Below, piece by piece: positions 1 to 5,294 of a DNA stretch of 5,591 bases. The notes beneath the pieces are model-generated. The model saw only the letters and a list, made by a program, of their open reading frames with translations. It did no database searches and was not told where the DNA came from. The translations under genes and the position numbers were made by a program. The stretch's first letter is position 1. Every line of letters begins with the position of its first letter. The DNA comes from Candidatus Limimorpha equi (lineage in GTDB: Bacteria; Bacteroidota; Bacteroidia; Bacteroidales; F082), in NCBI GenBank assembly GCA_018065885.1, contig JAGHSL010000401.1, forward strand, positions 1 to 5,591. Direction: 5' to 3'.

Positions 1-533
1 GTGCGGCCATCGTTGATGTGTTTCGAAATCACCTGGCGGAACAGGCTCTTCGACGGAATGTCCAAGCCGTTGGTCGGTTCATCTAAGAAAAGGTAATCCG
101 TGTTGAGCGACAAAGCCGTGGCAATCAGCGATTTCTTCTGCTGGCCAAACGACATTTCGGAGAATTTGCGCGTCGGGTCGACTTCCATATCCTTGCAAAG
201 GTCGCGGAAAAGCGTCAAGTCGAAATTCGGATAAAACACTCCGATTGATTTCACATTCTTTTCGGGCGTGCCTTCCGGAATGGCGAAATCTTCCGAAATG
301 AAATACATCTTCTGCAAAGTCTCAGGCAGCCGCTTGAAAGGGTCGATGCCGTCGACGGTGCAAGAGCCGACGTTGGGTTGCTGCAAGCCGCTGATGAGTT
401 TCAGCAGCGTGGTCTTCCCCACTCCGTTTTCGCCGAGAAGTCCGTAAATGTTACCTTTTTCAAATGAAAGGCTGATGTTGTTGAAAACAACCTGCTTTTT
501 GTAAGCGAAGTCAAGGTTTTTAATTTCAATCAT
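1..533 (-). CDS. ABC transporter ATP-binding protein (N-terminal part, runs off window)
   Basis: This is the nucleotide-binding subunit of an ABC transporter, which would hydrolyse ATP at the cytoplasmic face to drive a membrane permease not present here. The first 177 residues are visible. They contain a Walker A motif GENGVGKT (residues 34-41), a degenerate signature SFGQQ (128-132) in place of LSGGQ, Walker B LFLDE (148-152) and a D-loop NGLD (155-158). Where a Q-loop glutamine is expected the sequence reads FISED (78-82), so that glutamine appears to be absent. The ATG at 533-531 is chosen because MIEIKNLDFAY is a typical ABC N-terminus and an excellent promoter lies just upstream. The short style and the GntR-like operator upstream suggest the YtrB/ABC-2 export class regulated by a YtrA-type repressor; that is inference. 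Neither a GntR gene nor a permease is in the window, and both could follow downstream. The substrate cannot be told. Confidence 0.93.
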   Translation of the reverse strand, partial: MIEIKNLDFAYKKQVVFNNISLSFEKGNIYGLLGENGVGKTTLLKLISGLQQPNVGSCTVDGIDPFKRLPETLQKMYFISEDFAIPEGTPEKNVKSIGVFYPNFDLTLFRDLCKDMEVDPTRKFSEMSFGQQKKSLIATALSLNTDYLFLDEPTNGLDIPSKSLFRQVISKHINDGR

Positions 534-565
534 AATGCTAAATTTTTAAATGATTAATTGTATTG

Positions 566-587
566 GTGTATTAGTATATTAGTACAC
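566..587. promoter_or_regulatory. GntR/YtrA-like operator overlapping the ABC gene start site
   Basis: This is a 22-bp imperfect palindrome with perfect outer arms GTGTA (566-570) and TACAC (583-587). In total 18 of 22 positions are symmetric, and the asymmetric ones are transitions. It has the GTGTAnTA...TAnTACAC shape seen at GntR/YtrA-family operators beside ABC genes. It sits directly downstream of the -7 box and covers the predicted transcription start, a position suited to repression. Internally it holds a perfect 8-bp tandem repeat, TATTAGTA (569-576 and 577-584). A third, degenerate unit, TATTGGTG, precedes it at 561-568. The regulator assignment is inferred, because no regulator gene is visible. 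Confidence 0.6.
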
Positions 588-589
588 TG

Positions 590-619
590 CAAAAGTACGA
601 CATTTAGCAATGCTGTCAA
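590..619 (-). promoter_or_regulatory. Bacteroidota-type promoter of the ABC ATPase gene
   Basis: On the minus strand the -7 box TACTTTTG (597-590) matches TAnnTTTG exactly. A -33 element TTGAC (619-615) lies with 19 nt between its TTG and the -7 box. Transcription would start near 584-586, giving a leader of about 50 nt before the ATG at 533. Confidence 0.75.
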
Positions 620-655
620 GAAAAAAGTGAAAAAATTTCAGAAAAAACTCTTTCA

Positions 656-670
656 ATCTGATAATCAGAT
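656..670. repeat. Perfect 7+1+7 palindrome upstream of the ABC promoter
   Basis: ATCTGAT-A-ATCAGAT is a perfect dyad centred at 663, about 37 bp upstream of the -33 element of the ABC gene promoter. A second, looser dyad, TTTTCTG (686-692) with CAGAAAA (703-709), lies further upstream and includes a related CTGATGAT core. The position and symmetry fit a binding site for a dimeric regulator, but AT-rich DNA makes chance palindromes likely. Confidence 0.35.
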
Positions 671-792
671 ATAAAAACATGTATATTTTCTGATGATTAT
701 AACAGAAAACATATTGGCACATAAATAAAACACTTGTTTACTTATGAAAATTACCTAAAAGCCATTTCGATTTTTATGAACTTTCACAAAGC

Positions 793-862
793 GCATCCCG
801 ACGAGATGCCAATTTCAAACATTTTACAATATTTCCACCTAACGACCATGCAAATCGGCATG
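793..862. repeat. Pair of short hairpins, possibly a decayed interspersed repeat
   Basis: Two small inverted repeats lie close together. The first is GCATC (793-797) with GATGC (805-809), forming a 17-bp near-palindrome. The second is CATGC (847-851) with GCATG (858-862) around a 6-nt loop. They are more GC-rich than the surrounding spacer and are not followed by T-runs on either strand, so they are not typical terminators. They may be remnants of an intergenic repeat family; this is a guess from appearance. Confidence 0.3.
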
Positions 863-1013
863 TAACATCCAAACTCGTAGGGATTTACGTTCGATAAAAC
901 AAAGAAATATTAGCCAACTCGGCATCACAGAAAGCTGCTCGCAAAACCCAGATAGGAAAATTATCCAATCAAAAACAGCTTCACACAACTACCACAAGTC
1001 ATTCCTCATTGCT

Positions 1014-1060
1014 AAAAAAACAGAATTGGCAACGGGAGCCAAAATCCCATTGCCAATTCT
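1014..1060 (-). terminator. Strong rho-independent terminator after the six-TM protein gene
   Basis: An 11-bp perfect stem, AGAATTGGCAA (1022-1032) with TTGCCAATTCT (1050-1060), continues past one C/A mismatch into four more pairs (GGGA 1034-1037 with TCCC 1045-1048), with a 7-nt loop. On the minus strand the stem is followed by one G and then seven Ts (1020-1014). The hairpin starts 22 nt after the stop codon at 1083. Read on the plus strand there is no T-run, so it acts in one direction. Confidence 0.92.
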
Positions 1061-1082
1061 ACTTATAAAAATTTGGCGATTT

Positions 1083-1706
1083 TTATTTCATTTCTTTCTT
1101 TTCAGCTTTTTTCATTGCAATTCTAGTAGCATAGCAAATGAAAACGCCCACAAAGAGCAATGGACTGACAAACACGCCCCAAATGGAACTAAAGCCAGCC
1201 GGAATCATACCGCAGCAAAGGTAAATCAGCATGATGGCAATTTCCAAAAACAGGATGCGGCTCAAGTGTTCGGTGCTTTCCTCGAAAAACTTGCTCTTCA
1301 AATCCTTGCAACGTGCATCAAAGACAAACACAGCGGCAAAGACGACAAGCGACAGGAACTGGATTAGTCTTCTCACCACACCCAGAACGACAGTATCAAG
1401 GCTCGAGGACTTGGTTATGGCAAATTCAGAAAAAACTATACCTGAAATGGCTACAGTCAAGGCGAAAATGAATATCAAAGTGGTGTAGAAAAATCTCGAA
1501 TCCTTCAAGATATTGAGCTGGTAAAGAATGGTCATGATGAAACCAACGAAGCACAACAAGCTCATAATGAGACGCAAAGCATTGCACTCAACAAAAAATT
1601 CATGATAAAGTTGAATGCAACTACAGACGCATCCAAAGAGGATGAGAATGAAACTGATGATAAGTACTGGTTTTGGGAAAACCTTGTTGTCTGACTTTTG
1701 TGACAT
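1083..1706 (-). CDS. Hypothetical six-TM integral membrane protein (207 aa)
   Basis: I do not recognise a family. The 207 residues form about six hydrophobic segments, near residues 13-34, 45-67, 73-95, 104-128, 149-169 and 173-195. A short polar N-terminus (MSQKSDNKVF) precedes them, a charged loop (about 129-148, rich in K, D and E) lies between segments 4 and 5, and the tail is basic (about 196-207). Five cysteines cluster in segments 1, 2 and 5, and there are no obvious catalytic motifs. It is best placed in the inner membrane. The ATG at 1706 is the first in frame and no Shine-Dalgarno is visible, as expected in Bacteroidota. The gene appears to be its own transcription unit, with candidate promoters at 1797-1855, a leader hairpin and a strong terminator just after the stop. 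The many hydrophobic codons and the transcription signals on both sides argue for a real gene. Confidence 0.85.
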   Translation of the reverse strand: MSQKSDNKVFPKPVLIISFILILFGCVCSCIQLYHEFFVECNALRLIMSLLCFVGFIMTILYQLNILKDSRFFYTTLIFIFALTVAISGIVFSEFAITKSSSLDTVVLGVVRRLIQFLSLVVFAAVFVFDARCKDLKSKFFEESTEHLSRILFLEIAIMLIYLCCGMIPAGFSSIWGVFVSPLLFVGVFICYATRIAMKKAEKKEMK

Positions 1707-1735
1707 GATTAGGTGTTTTTAAAATTTATAAACGG

Positions 1736-1771
1736 GGTTCTGCCTATTTTACCAGGCTAACTGCGAGAACC
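1736..1771 (-). promoter_or_regulatory. Leader hairpin upstream of the six-TM protein gene
   Basis: In the minus-strand transcript GGTTCT (1771-1766) pairs with AGAACC (1741-1736). A nested GCCT (1757-1754) pairs with AGGC (1745-1742), leaving an 8-nt bulge on the 5' side only. The structure lies 30 nt upstream of the ATG and inside the leader from either candidate promoter. It could affect translation or mRNA stability, or be a weak stop for read-through from the upstream operon. The following sequence is AT-rich but has no clean T-run. It matches no riboswitch I know. Confidence 0.35.
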
Positions 1772-1796
1772 GAAACAGCTAACCTTTATTTTGGTG

Positions 1797-1829
1797 CAAA
1801 TGTATTGAAAAAACTTTCAGAGTTGCAAA
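1797..1829 (-). promoter_or_regulatory. Candidate promoter P1 of the six-TM protein gene
   Basis: The -7 box TACATTTG (1804-1797) matches TAnnTTTG, and a TTTG (1829-1826) lies 21 nt upstream. Transcription would start near 1791-1793, giving a leader of about 85 nt that carries the hairpin at 1771-1736. Confidence 0.5.
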
Positions 1830-1855
1830 TATAATCTCATTTTATTTTCAACAAA
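1826..1855 (-). promoter_or_regulatory. Candidate promoter P2 of the six-TM protein gene
   Basis: A second perfect -7 box, TATATTTG (1833-1826), has TTTG (1855-1852) 18 nt upstream. Its -7 box overlaps the -33 element of P1, so the two would compete for polymerase. It begins only 8 bp after the stop codon of the upstream Mpv17-like gene. Confidence 0.42.
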
Positions 1856-1862
1856 AATCCGA

Positions 1863-2553
1863 TTATTTCTTAATGCTCAAAATCACGCCGAGGGCAAAGC
1901 CGAGGAATGCAGCGAAAAGCACTTGGCAAGTACCTGGAAGCAAAAACGTTATGGTGTGAGCCGGATACCAGAAAAGCGGGATAGTTTTGGCAAAAATAAA
2001 ACCATACTGCGTGTCCCAGTTGATTTTTCTGCGACATGGTTTCACGCATTTTCAGTTTGTTGCCGAAGAAACCCTTCAGTGAGCCGCCTGTTTCAGCGAT
2101 GTGGATGTCGGTAATTTTGTGGAAAGTCATGAAGACTGGAGCAAACAAGGTGTTCATCAGCACGCTGACACACAAGGCGACAAAGAATTTGCCCCAGCTC
2201 AGACTACCGGCAAACCACTCGGCTGCTTTTCCGTTCAAATGGAAACCTTTATCAAGCAAAGCCACCGTTCCCGTCTTGAAAATGGTCATGGCCGAAGCTA
2301 TGACAACACCCAACACGCCCCAAATCAACAGTTTCGGCAACAAGCCGAAACCTTTCTTCATGTAAACGCCTTCGCGGATACGCGAGGAAAGCATCTCGCC
2401 GAAAGTGCCGAGAATGGCAAACTTAAAGAAACTCATCAGCAAACCGTGATTGGCGGTCGTAGTGTTGAACCAATTCCAAGCGCCTGGAATAAAAGCGAAG
2501 CCGCAAATGACAGCGGCAACCACAATTATTGTAATGACATCTGATTTTTTCAT
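1863..2553 (-). CDS. Mpv17/PMP22-like membrane protein, interrupted by a frameshift
   Basis: The reading frame from ATG 2553 runs 227 codons to a stop at 1870, but its last ~50 residues turn polar, His- and Cys-rich and unlike a membrane protein. Shifting by one base at the A5 run (2028-2024, just after Gln175) restores a hydrophobic C-terminus ending at 1863. The result is a coherent 229-residue protein. Its features fit the Mpv17/PMP22 family: a TFGEMLSSRI segment (50-59, compare the family's LGD-ISQ), NTLFAPVFMTFH (134-145, compare DQ...aP-f) and, after the shift, FWYPAHTITFLLPG followed by FAAFLGFALGVILS (compare W-P-Q--NF--VP ... W--YLS). Family members are small channel-like membrane proteins, best known in eukaryotic organelles; the bacterial role is unknown. 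The gene starts 6 nt after the stop of the 97-residue gene, so the two are probably co-transcribed. The break could be a sequencing indel or a true mutation. Confidence 0.72.
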
Positions 2554-2559
2554 AACGGA

Positions 2560-2853
2560 CTATTCATGCCTTCTGCGCTTGTCAAGTTCCTTGTTCTGCC
2601 AATAACGGCCCAACAAGCACAAAACGCAAACGGCAAAAATGATGCTGCCGAGGATGAAACCCGTCTGATCTTCGCCCTTGACAAAATAAAGGTACATGCC
2701 ATAACCCAAAATGGCGAAATCGGCCACAAGACTAACGGCATAGCCAAGGATACGACTCTTTTTTTCAGGCTTTTTCAGCCATTGGTCAGCCAAAAAAGTG
2801 ACGGCAACCAAAGCGGCATAAACCAGATAATAGGTGGCTTTTTCGGTAATCAT
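2560..2853 (-). CDS. Small three-TM membrane protein of unknown function (97 aa)
   Basis: No family is recognised. The 97 residues show three hydrophobic segments, near residues 7-22, 36-58 and 63-83. A basic loop (LKKPEKKSR, 26-34) separates the first two, and the C-terminus is strongly basic and charged (NKELDKRRRHE). The ATG at 2853 is chosen over an in-frame ATG at 2946. The extra 31 residues of the longer frame would be encoded by an 8-bp-periodic intergenic repeat and give low-complexity SRD/SRS peptides, whereas MITEKATYYLVYAAL is a natural membrane-protein start. The gene ends 6 nt before the Mpv17-like gene and begins 96 nt after the ligase gene with no promoter match in the gap. It therefore probably belongs to the same operon. 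It may partner the Mpv17-like protein in the membrane, but only adjacency supports that. Confidence 0.8.
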   Translation of the reverse strand: MITEKATYYLVYAALVAVTFLADQWLKKPEKKSRILGYAVSLVADFAILGYGMYLYFVKGEDQTGFILGSIIFAVCVLCLLGRYWQNKELDKRRRHE

Positions 2854-2867
2854 ATTTGTTATTTTTC

Positions 2868-2943
2868 GACTGCGAGAGCACGAGATTTCGAGGTCTCGAG
2901 ACACCAACACCTCGATGTCCCGTGACCTCGCAGTCTCGCAGTC
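2868..2943. repeat. 76-bp element of degenerate 8-bp units closed by a 10-bp inverted repeat
   Basis: Read on the minus strand from 2943, the DNA divides into nine successive 8-bp units (2943-2872) plus a partial one. The approximate consensus is GAC-C/T-TCGA. Units 1 and 2 are identical (GACTGCGA), position 3 is a pyrimidine in all nine, position 7 is G in all nine, and position 6 is C in eight. The ends form a perfect 10-bp inverted repeat, GACTGCGAGA (2868-2877) with TCTCGCAGTC (2934-2943). A 10-bp palindrome, GTCTCGAGAC, sits inside (2893-2902). The element fills the gap between the ligase stop (2950) and the next start (2853) and is clearly more GC-rich than other spacers here. The mRNA could fold into a long branched hairpin ending 14 nt before the downstream ATG. 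Confidence 0.75.
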
Positions 2944-2949
2944 CAACTC

Positions 2950-5010
2950 TTATTTTTCAATTCTGATGCGTGCATCAACAGCGACGACGTTCTTCGGATT
3001 GCCGAGCAATGGGTTGAGGTCCATTTCGGCAATTTCAGGAGCTGCCATCACGAGAGCACTGACGCGGGCGACCTGCTCAGCATAAATGTCGACATTGACA
3101 GGCTGCTGTCCACGGACACCTTGCAAAATCTTGTAGCCACGAAGCTTCGTGATGAGATCTTTAGCTTCATCGACACAGACCGGAGCAATGGCACTCTGAA
3201 CATCCTTCAAGACTTCGATGAAGATGCCGCCCAAACCGAAGAACACCTGATGACCGAACTTGGCATCGCGGATGGCGCCGATGTAAACTTCCGTACCATC
3301 GAGCATTGGATACATTTCAACAGCGTAAGTGTCCTTGATGGCCATCAAACGGTCGAATTCCTTTTCCACGGTTTCGATATTGCGGACATTCAAGGTCACG
3401 CCACCGACATCTGACTTGTGGACTGGTCCCACGACCTTCATCACTAGCGGATAACCCACTTCGTTAGCAAAGTCGACGGCCTGCTGCTTCTTGTCGACAA
3501 CACGGATTTGCTTTTGTGCAATGCCTGCTGCATCAAGGAGTTGAGCAATCTTTTCAGGATCGATATAACCGTTTTCGCAGCTGTCGATGACTTCACGGAT
3601 GCGTTTCACATCGATTTCTGGCATCACAGGATTTTCAGGCTGCGGTTTCGGCGTGTTGTAAATCTTGCAGAGTGCGTTGCCGAAGACACATTCTTCCGGG
3701 AAATTGATTCTATGCTTGTTCTGGATGAAGTCGGCGATTTCGTCCTTCACATTGATGATGGATGGCAAAATCGGGAAAATAGGCTTCTTGCAAGTCTTCA
3801 TCTTTTCATCCAAAACCTTGTAAACCTCATAGTTAGAGAACAGGCCTGGAGAACCGAAGATGACGCACATGCAGTCGATGTTATCGAAATCGTTTTCACA
3901 AGCATCGATGATGTAACCAAGTTGTTCGGCGGTACCCGTAGCAAGGAAGTCGATAGGATTTCCGACTGATGAACCATTGAACAGTTTGCCTAACAATTCC
4001 TGAGCCTTCGGACCTTCGAGGTGCGGCACATCCATGCCGTTGTTCGACAAAGTATCGGTCAGCATGACGGCAGGACCACCAGCGTGAGTGATGACAGCCA
4101 TGTTCTTGCCCTTCACTTCAGGATGCATGAAAATGGCGCAAACCGTCGTCAGTTCCTGACGGTTTTGGCAACGGACGATACCAGCCTTGCGGAACAGAGC
4201 ATCGACGGCGACATCAGATGTAGCCAAAGCGCCAGTGTGCGAACTTGCAGCACGGCTACCGGCAGCAGAACCACCTGACTTGATGGCAGCAATCTTGCAG
4301 CCCTTGTTGATGAGTGAACGAGCGTGCTTCAGCATCTTCTGCGGATTGGAAATCTTTTCCATATAAAGCATGATGACACGGCTGCTCTTTTCAGGGTCGA
4401 AGGTCTCATCCAAATGTTCAAGGACATCTTCGATACCGACTTGAGCCGAGTTACCGACAGCCCAAACACTATTGAAAGTCAGACCATTGCTCATGCCGTA
4501 TTCCTTGATGAACACAGCCGTTGCACCTGAACCGGTAATGAAATCAACGCCTTGCGGGTCGAGCGGCGGGATTGGAGCATCGAAAGCACCGCAGTAATTG
4601 GTGTTCAGGAAGCCCGTGCAGTTAGGGCCAATCAACGAGCCACCGACGCTGGTGATGGTGTCAGCAATATGGCGTTCGATAGCAGCACCTTCAGCATTTT
4701 CCTCACCGAAACCGGCTGAGATGATGATGAAGCCTTTCGTGCCTTTTTGCAGAGCCAAAACATCGACGGTTGCAGCGCAATATTTGGCGGCAATGGCCAA
4801 AATAGCGCAGTCGACCTGAGGCAATTCTTCGACCTTGGCGTAGCATTTCACGCCTTGCACTTCGGTTTCCTTAGGATTGACGGCATAAACCTGTCCCTTG
4901 AAAGGGCTTTCCAATAAGTTCTTCAAGACTTTTCCGCCTGGTTTGTGAATGTCGGCGGAAGCACCAACGACCACGATACTTTTCGGGTCAAGTAATTCTT
5001 TTGCTATCAT
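2950..5010 (-). CDS. Acetate/acyl--CoA ligase (NDP-forming), fused alpha-beta subunits
   Basis: This cytoplasmic enzyme interconverts acyl-CoA + ADP + phosphate with the free acid + ATP + CoA. Fermenters use it to make ATP from acetyl-CoA or from acyl-CoAs derived from 2-oxo acids. All 686 residues are present, the usual length for the fused form. An N-terminal CoA-binding Rossmann domain carries SIVVVGAS (11-18) and GPNCTGFLN (128-136). Two succinyl-CoA-synthetase-like domains follow (about 150-455); the phospho-histidine of the alpha module is His258 in SSHTGA. A C-terminal ATP-grasp module (about 470-686) has the second relay histidine, His531 in HKSDVGGV, then FGLGGIFIEVLKD (591-603) and EMDLNPLL (662-669). 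All key motifs are intact and there is no C-terminal acetyltransferase domain. The ATG at 5010 gives the canonical ELLDPKSIVVVGAS start and has a good promoter 34 nt upstream. The acyl preference cannot be read from sequence. It heads the likely operon with the two small membrane proteins. Confidence 0.96.
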   Translation of the reverse strand: MIAKELLDPKSIVVVGASADIHKPGGKVLKNLLESPFKGQVYAVNPKETEVQGVKCYAKVEELPQVDCAILAIAAKYCAATVDVLALQKGTKGFIIISAGFGEENAEGAAIERHIADTITSVGGSLIGPNCTGFLNTNYCGAFDAPIPPLDPQGVDFITGSGATAVFIKEYGMSNGLTFNSVWAVGNSAQVGIEDVLEHLDETFDPEKSSRVIMLYMEKISNPQKMLKHARSLINKGCKIAAIKSGGSAAGSRAASSHTGALATSDVAVDALFRKAGIVRCQNRQELTTVCAIFMHPEVKGKNMAVITHAGGPAVMLTDTLSNNGMDVPHLEGPKAQELLGKLFNGSSVGNPIDFLATGTAEQLGYIIDACENDFDNIDCMCVIFGSPGLFSNYEVYKVLDEKMKTCKKPIFPILPSIINVKDEIADFIQNKHRINFPEECVFGNALCKIYNTPKPQPENPVMPEIDVKRIREVIDSCENGYIDPEKIAQLLDAAGIAQKQIRVVDKKQQAVDFANEVGYPLVMKVVGPVHKSDVGGVTLNVRNIETVEKEFDRLMAIKDTYAVEMYPMLDGTEVYIGAIRDAKFGHQVFFGLGGIFIEVLKDVQSAIAPVCVDEAKDLITKLRGYKILQGVRGQQPVNVDIYAEQVARVSALVMAAPEIAEMDLNPLLGNPKNVVAVDARIRIEK

Positions 5011-5043
5011 TATGTTAAGTTTTAATTACTAATAAAATTGCTG

Positions 5044-5074
5044 CAAATTTAGGAAATTATCCGATAAGTAACAA
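5044..5074 (-). promoter_or_regulatory. Bacteroidota-type promoter of the acyl-CoA ligase operon
   Basis: The -7 box TAAATTTG (5051-5044) matches TAnnTTTG exactly, and TTG (5074-5072) lies 20 nt upstream. The start would be near 5038-5040, leaving a leader of about 28 nt that is A/T-rich with no Shine-Dalgarno. Confidence 0.75.
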
Positions 5075-5131
5075 TAAAATGATAAGTTGAGACAAATCAG
5101 ACACCTATCAATATCGTTTTTATAAACACAT

Positions 5132-5169
5132 ATTTCCATAAATTAAACATGAATTTCCATGAATTAAAC
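5132..5169. repeat. Two 17-bp direct repeats with 21-bp period upstream of the ligase promoter
   Basis: ATTTCCATAAATTAAAC (5132-5148) recurs at 5153-5169 with one change (A to G at the ninth base). A spacing of 21 bp places the copies on the same helix face. They lie about 60 bp upstream of the -33 element of the ligase promoter, a position open to an activator. AT-rich duplication by slippage is an equal possibility. Confidence 0.55.
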
Positions 5170-5238
5170 TGATATATAGGCGATTATAAATTCAATAATA
5201 TGCGTTTCATTTACGCTAATTTACGTTTAGCGAAGCGG

Positions 5239-5262
5239 AAAAACAGCTGTTTCTGTCCAGCT
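5239..5262 (-). terminator. Weak terminator-like hairpin after the Nudix gene
   Basis: On the minus strand AGCTG (5262-5258) pairs with CAGCT (5249-5245) around an 8-nt loop, followed by G and five Ts (5243-5239). It starts 32 nt after the Nudix stop codon. The stem is only 5 bp, so efficiency is doubtful. It has the same hairpin-G-T-run layout as the strong terminator at 1014-1060. Confidence 0.4.
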
Positions 5263-5294
5263 TATTTTTTCAACTCACACTAATTCAAAAGACT

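Larger units (their letters stand above)
534..1082. other. AT-rich intergenic region without a convincing gene
   Basis: About 550 bp separate the six-TM protein gene from the ABC gene. From right to left the region holds an intrinsic terminator (1060-1014), two short hairpins (862-847 and 809-793), AT-rich dyads (709-686 and 670-656), a promoter (619-590) and an operator (587-566). I found no reading frame with protein-like composition here on either strand. The stretch from about 865 to 1010 shows nothing I can name. Confidence 0.6.

Noticed and set aside
1026..1488. Plus-strand open frames antisense to the six-TM gene
   Set aside because: They read through the terminator hairpin and the opposite strand of a well-supported membrane protein, have no promoter and look like compositional shadows.
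1923..2544. Plus-strand open frames opposite the Mpv17-like gene, the longest 147 codons
   Set aside because: Their products are polar with no recognisable motifs, and the minus strand carries a coherent family-like protein with a single indel.
1863..2553. Programmed ribosomal frameshift in the Mpv17-like gene
   Set aside because: The A5 run gives no standard heptameric slippery site for the needed +1 shift, and I see no stimulatory structure. A plain indel explains the data better.
2550..2747. Alternative minus-strand frame of 65 codons overlapping the 97-aa gene
   Set aside because: It overlaps the 97-aa gene out of frame, runs into the Mpv17-like start and shows no family features. The 97-aa frame has three clean TM segments and tight operon spacing.
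2868..2943. CRISPR array or simple terminator
   Set aside because: The units are 8 bp with no unique spacers, so it is not a CRISPR. The closing stem is followed by GAAAAATAACAAAT, not a T-run, on the minus strand, so it is not a standard intrinsic terminator.
2854..2946. In-frame N-terminal extension of the 97-aa protein from an ATG at 2946 (31 extra residues)
   Set aside because: The extension is a translation of the 8-bp-periodic intergenic repeat and gives low-complexity SRD/SRS peptides. The internal ATG at 2853 gives a natural membrane-protein N-terminus.
2566..4819. Several plus-strand open frames opposite the acyl-CoA ligase and the 97-aa gene
   Set aside because: The ligase is complete with all catalytic motifs; long antisense frames are expected from its codon composition.
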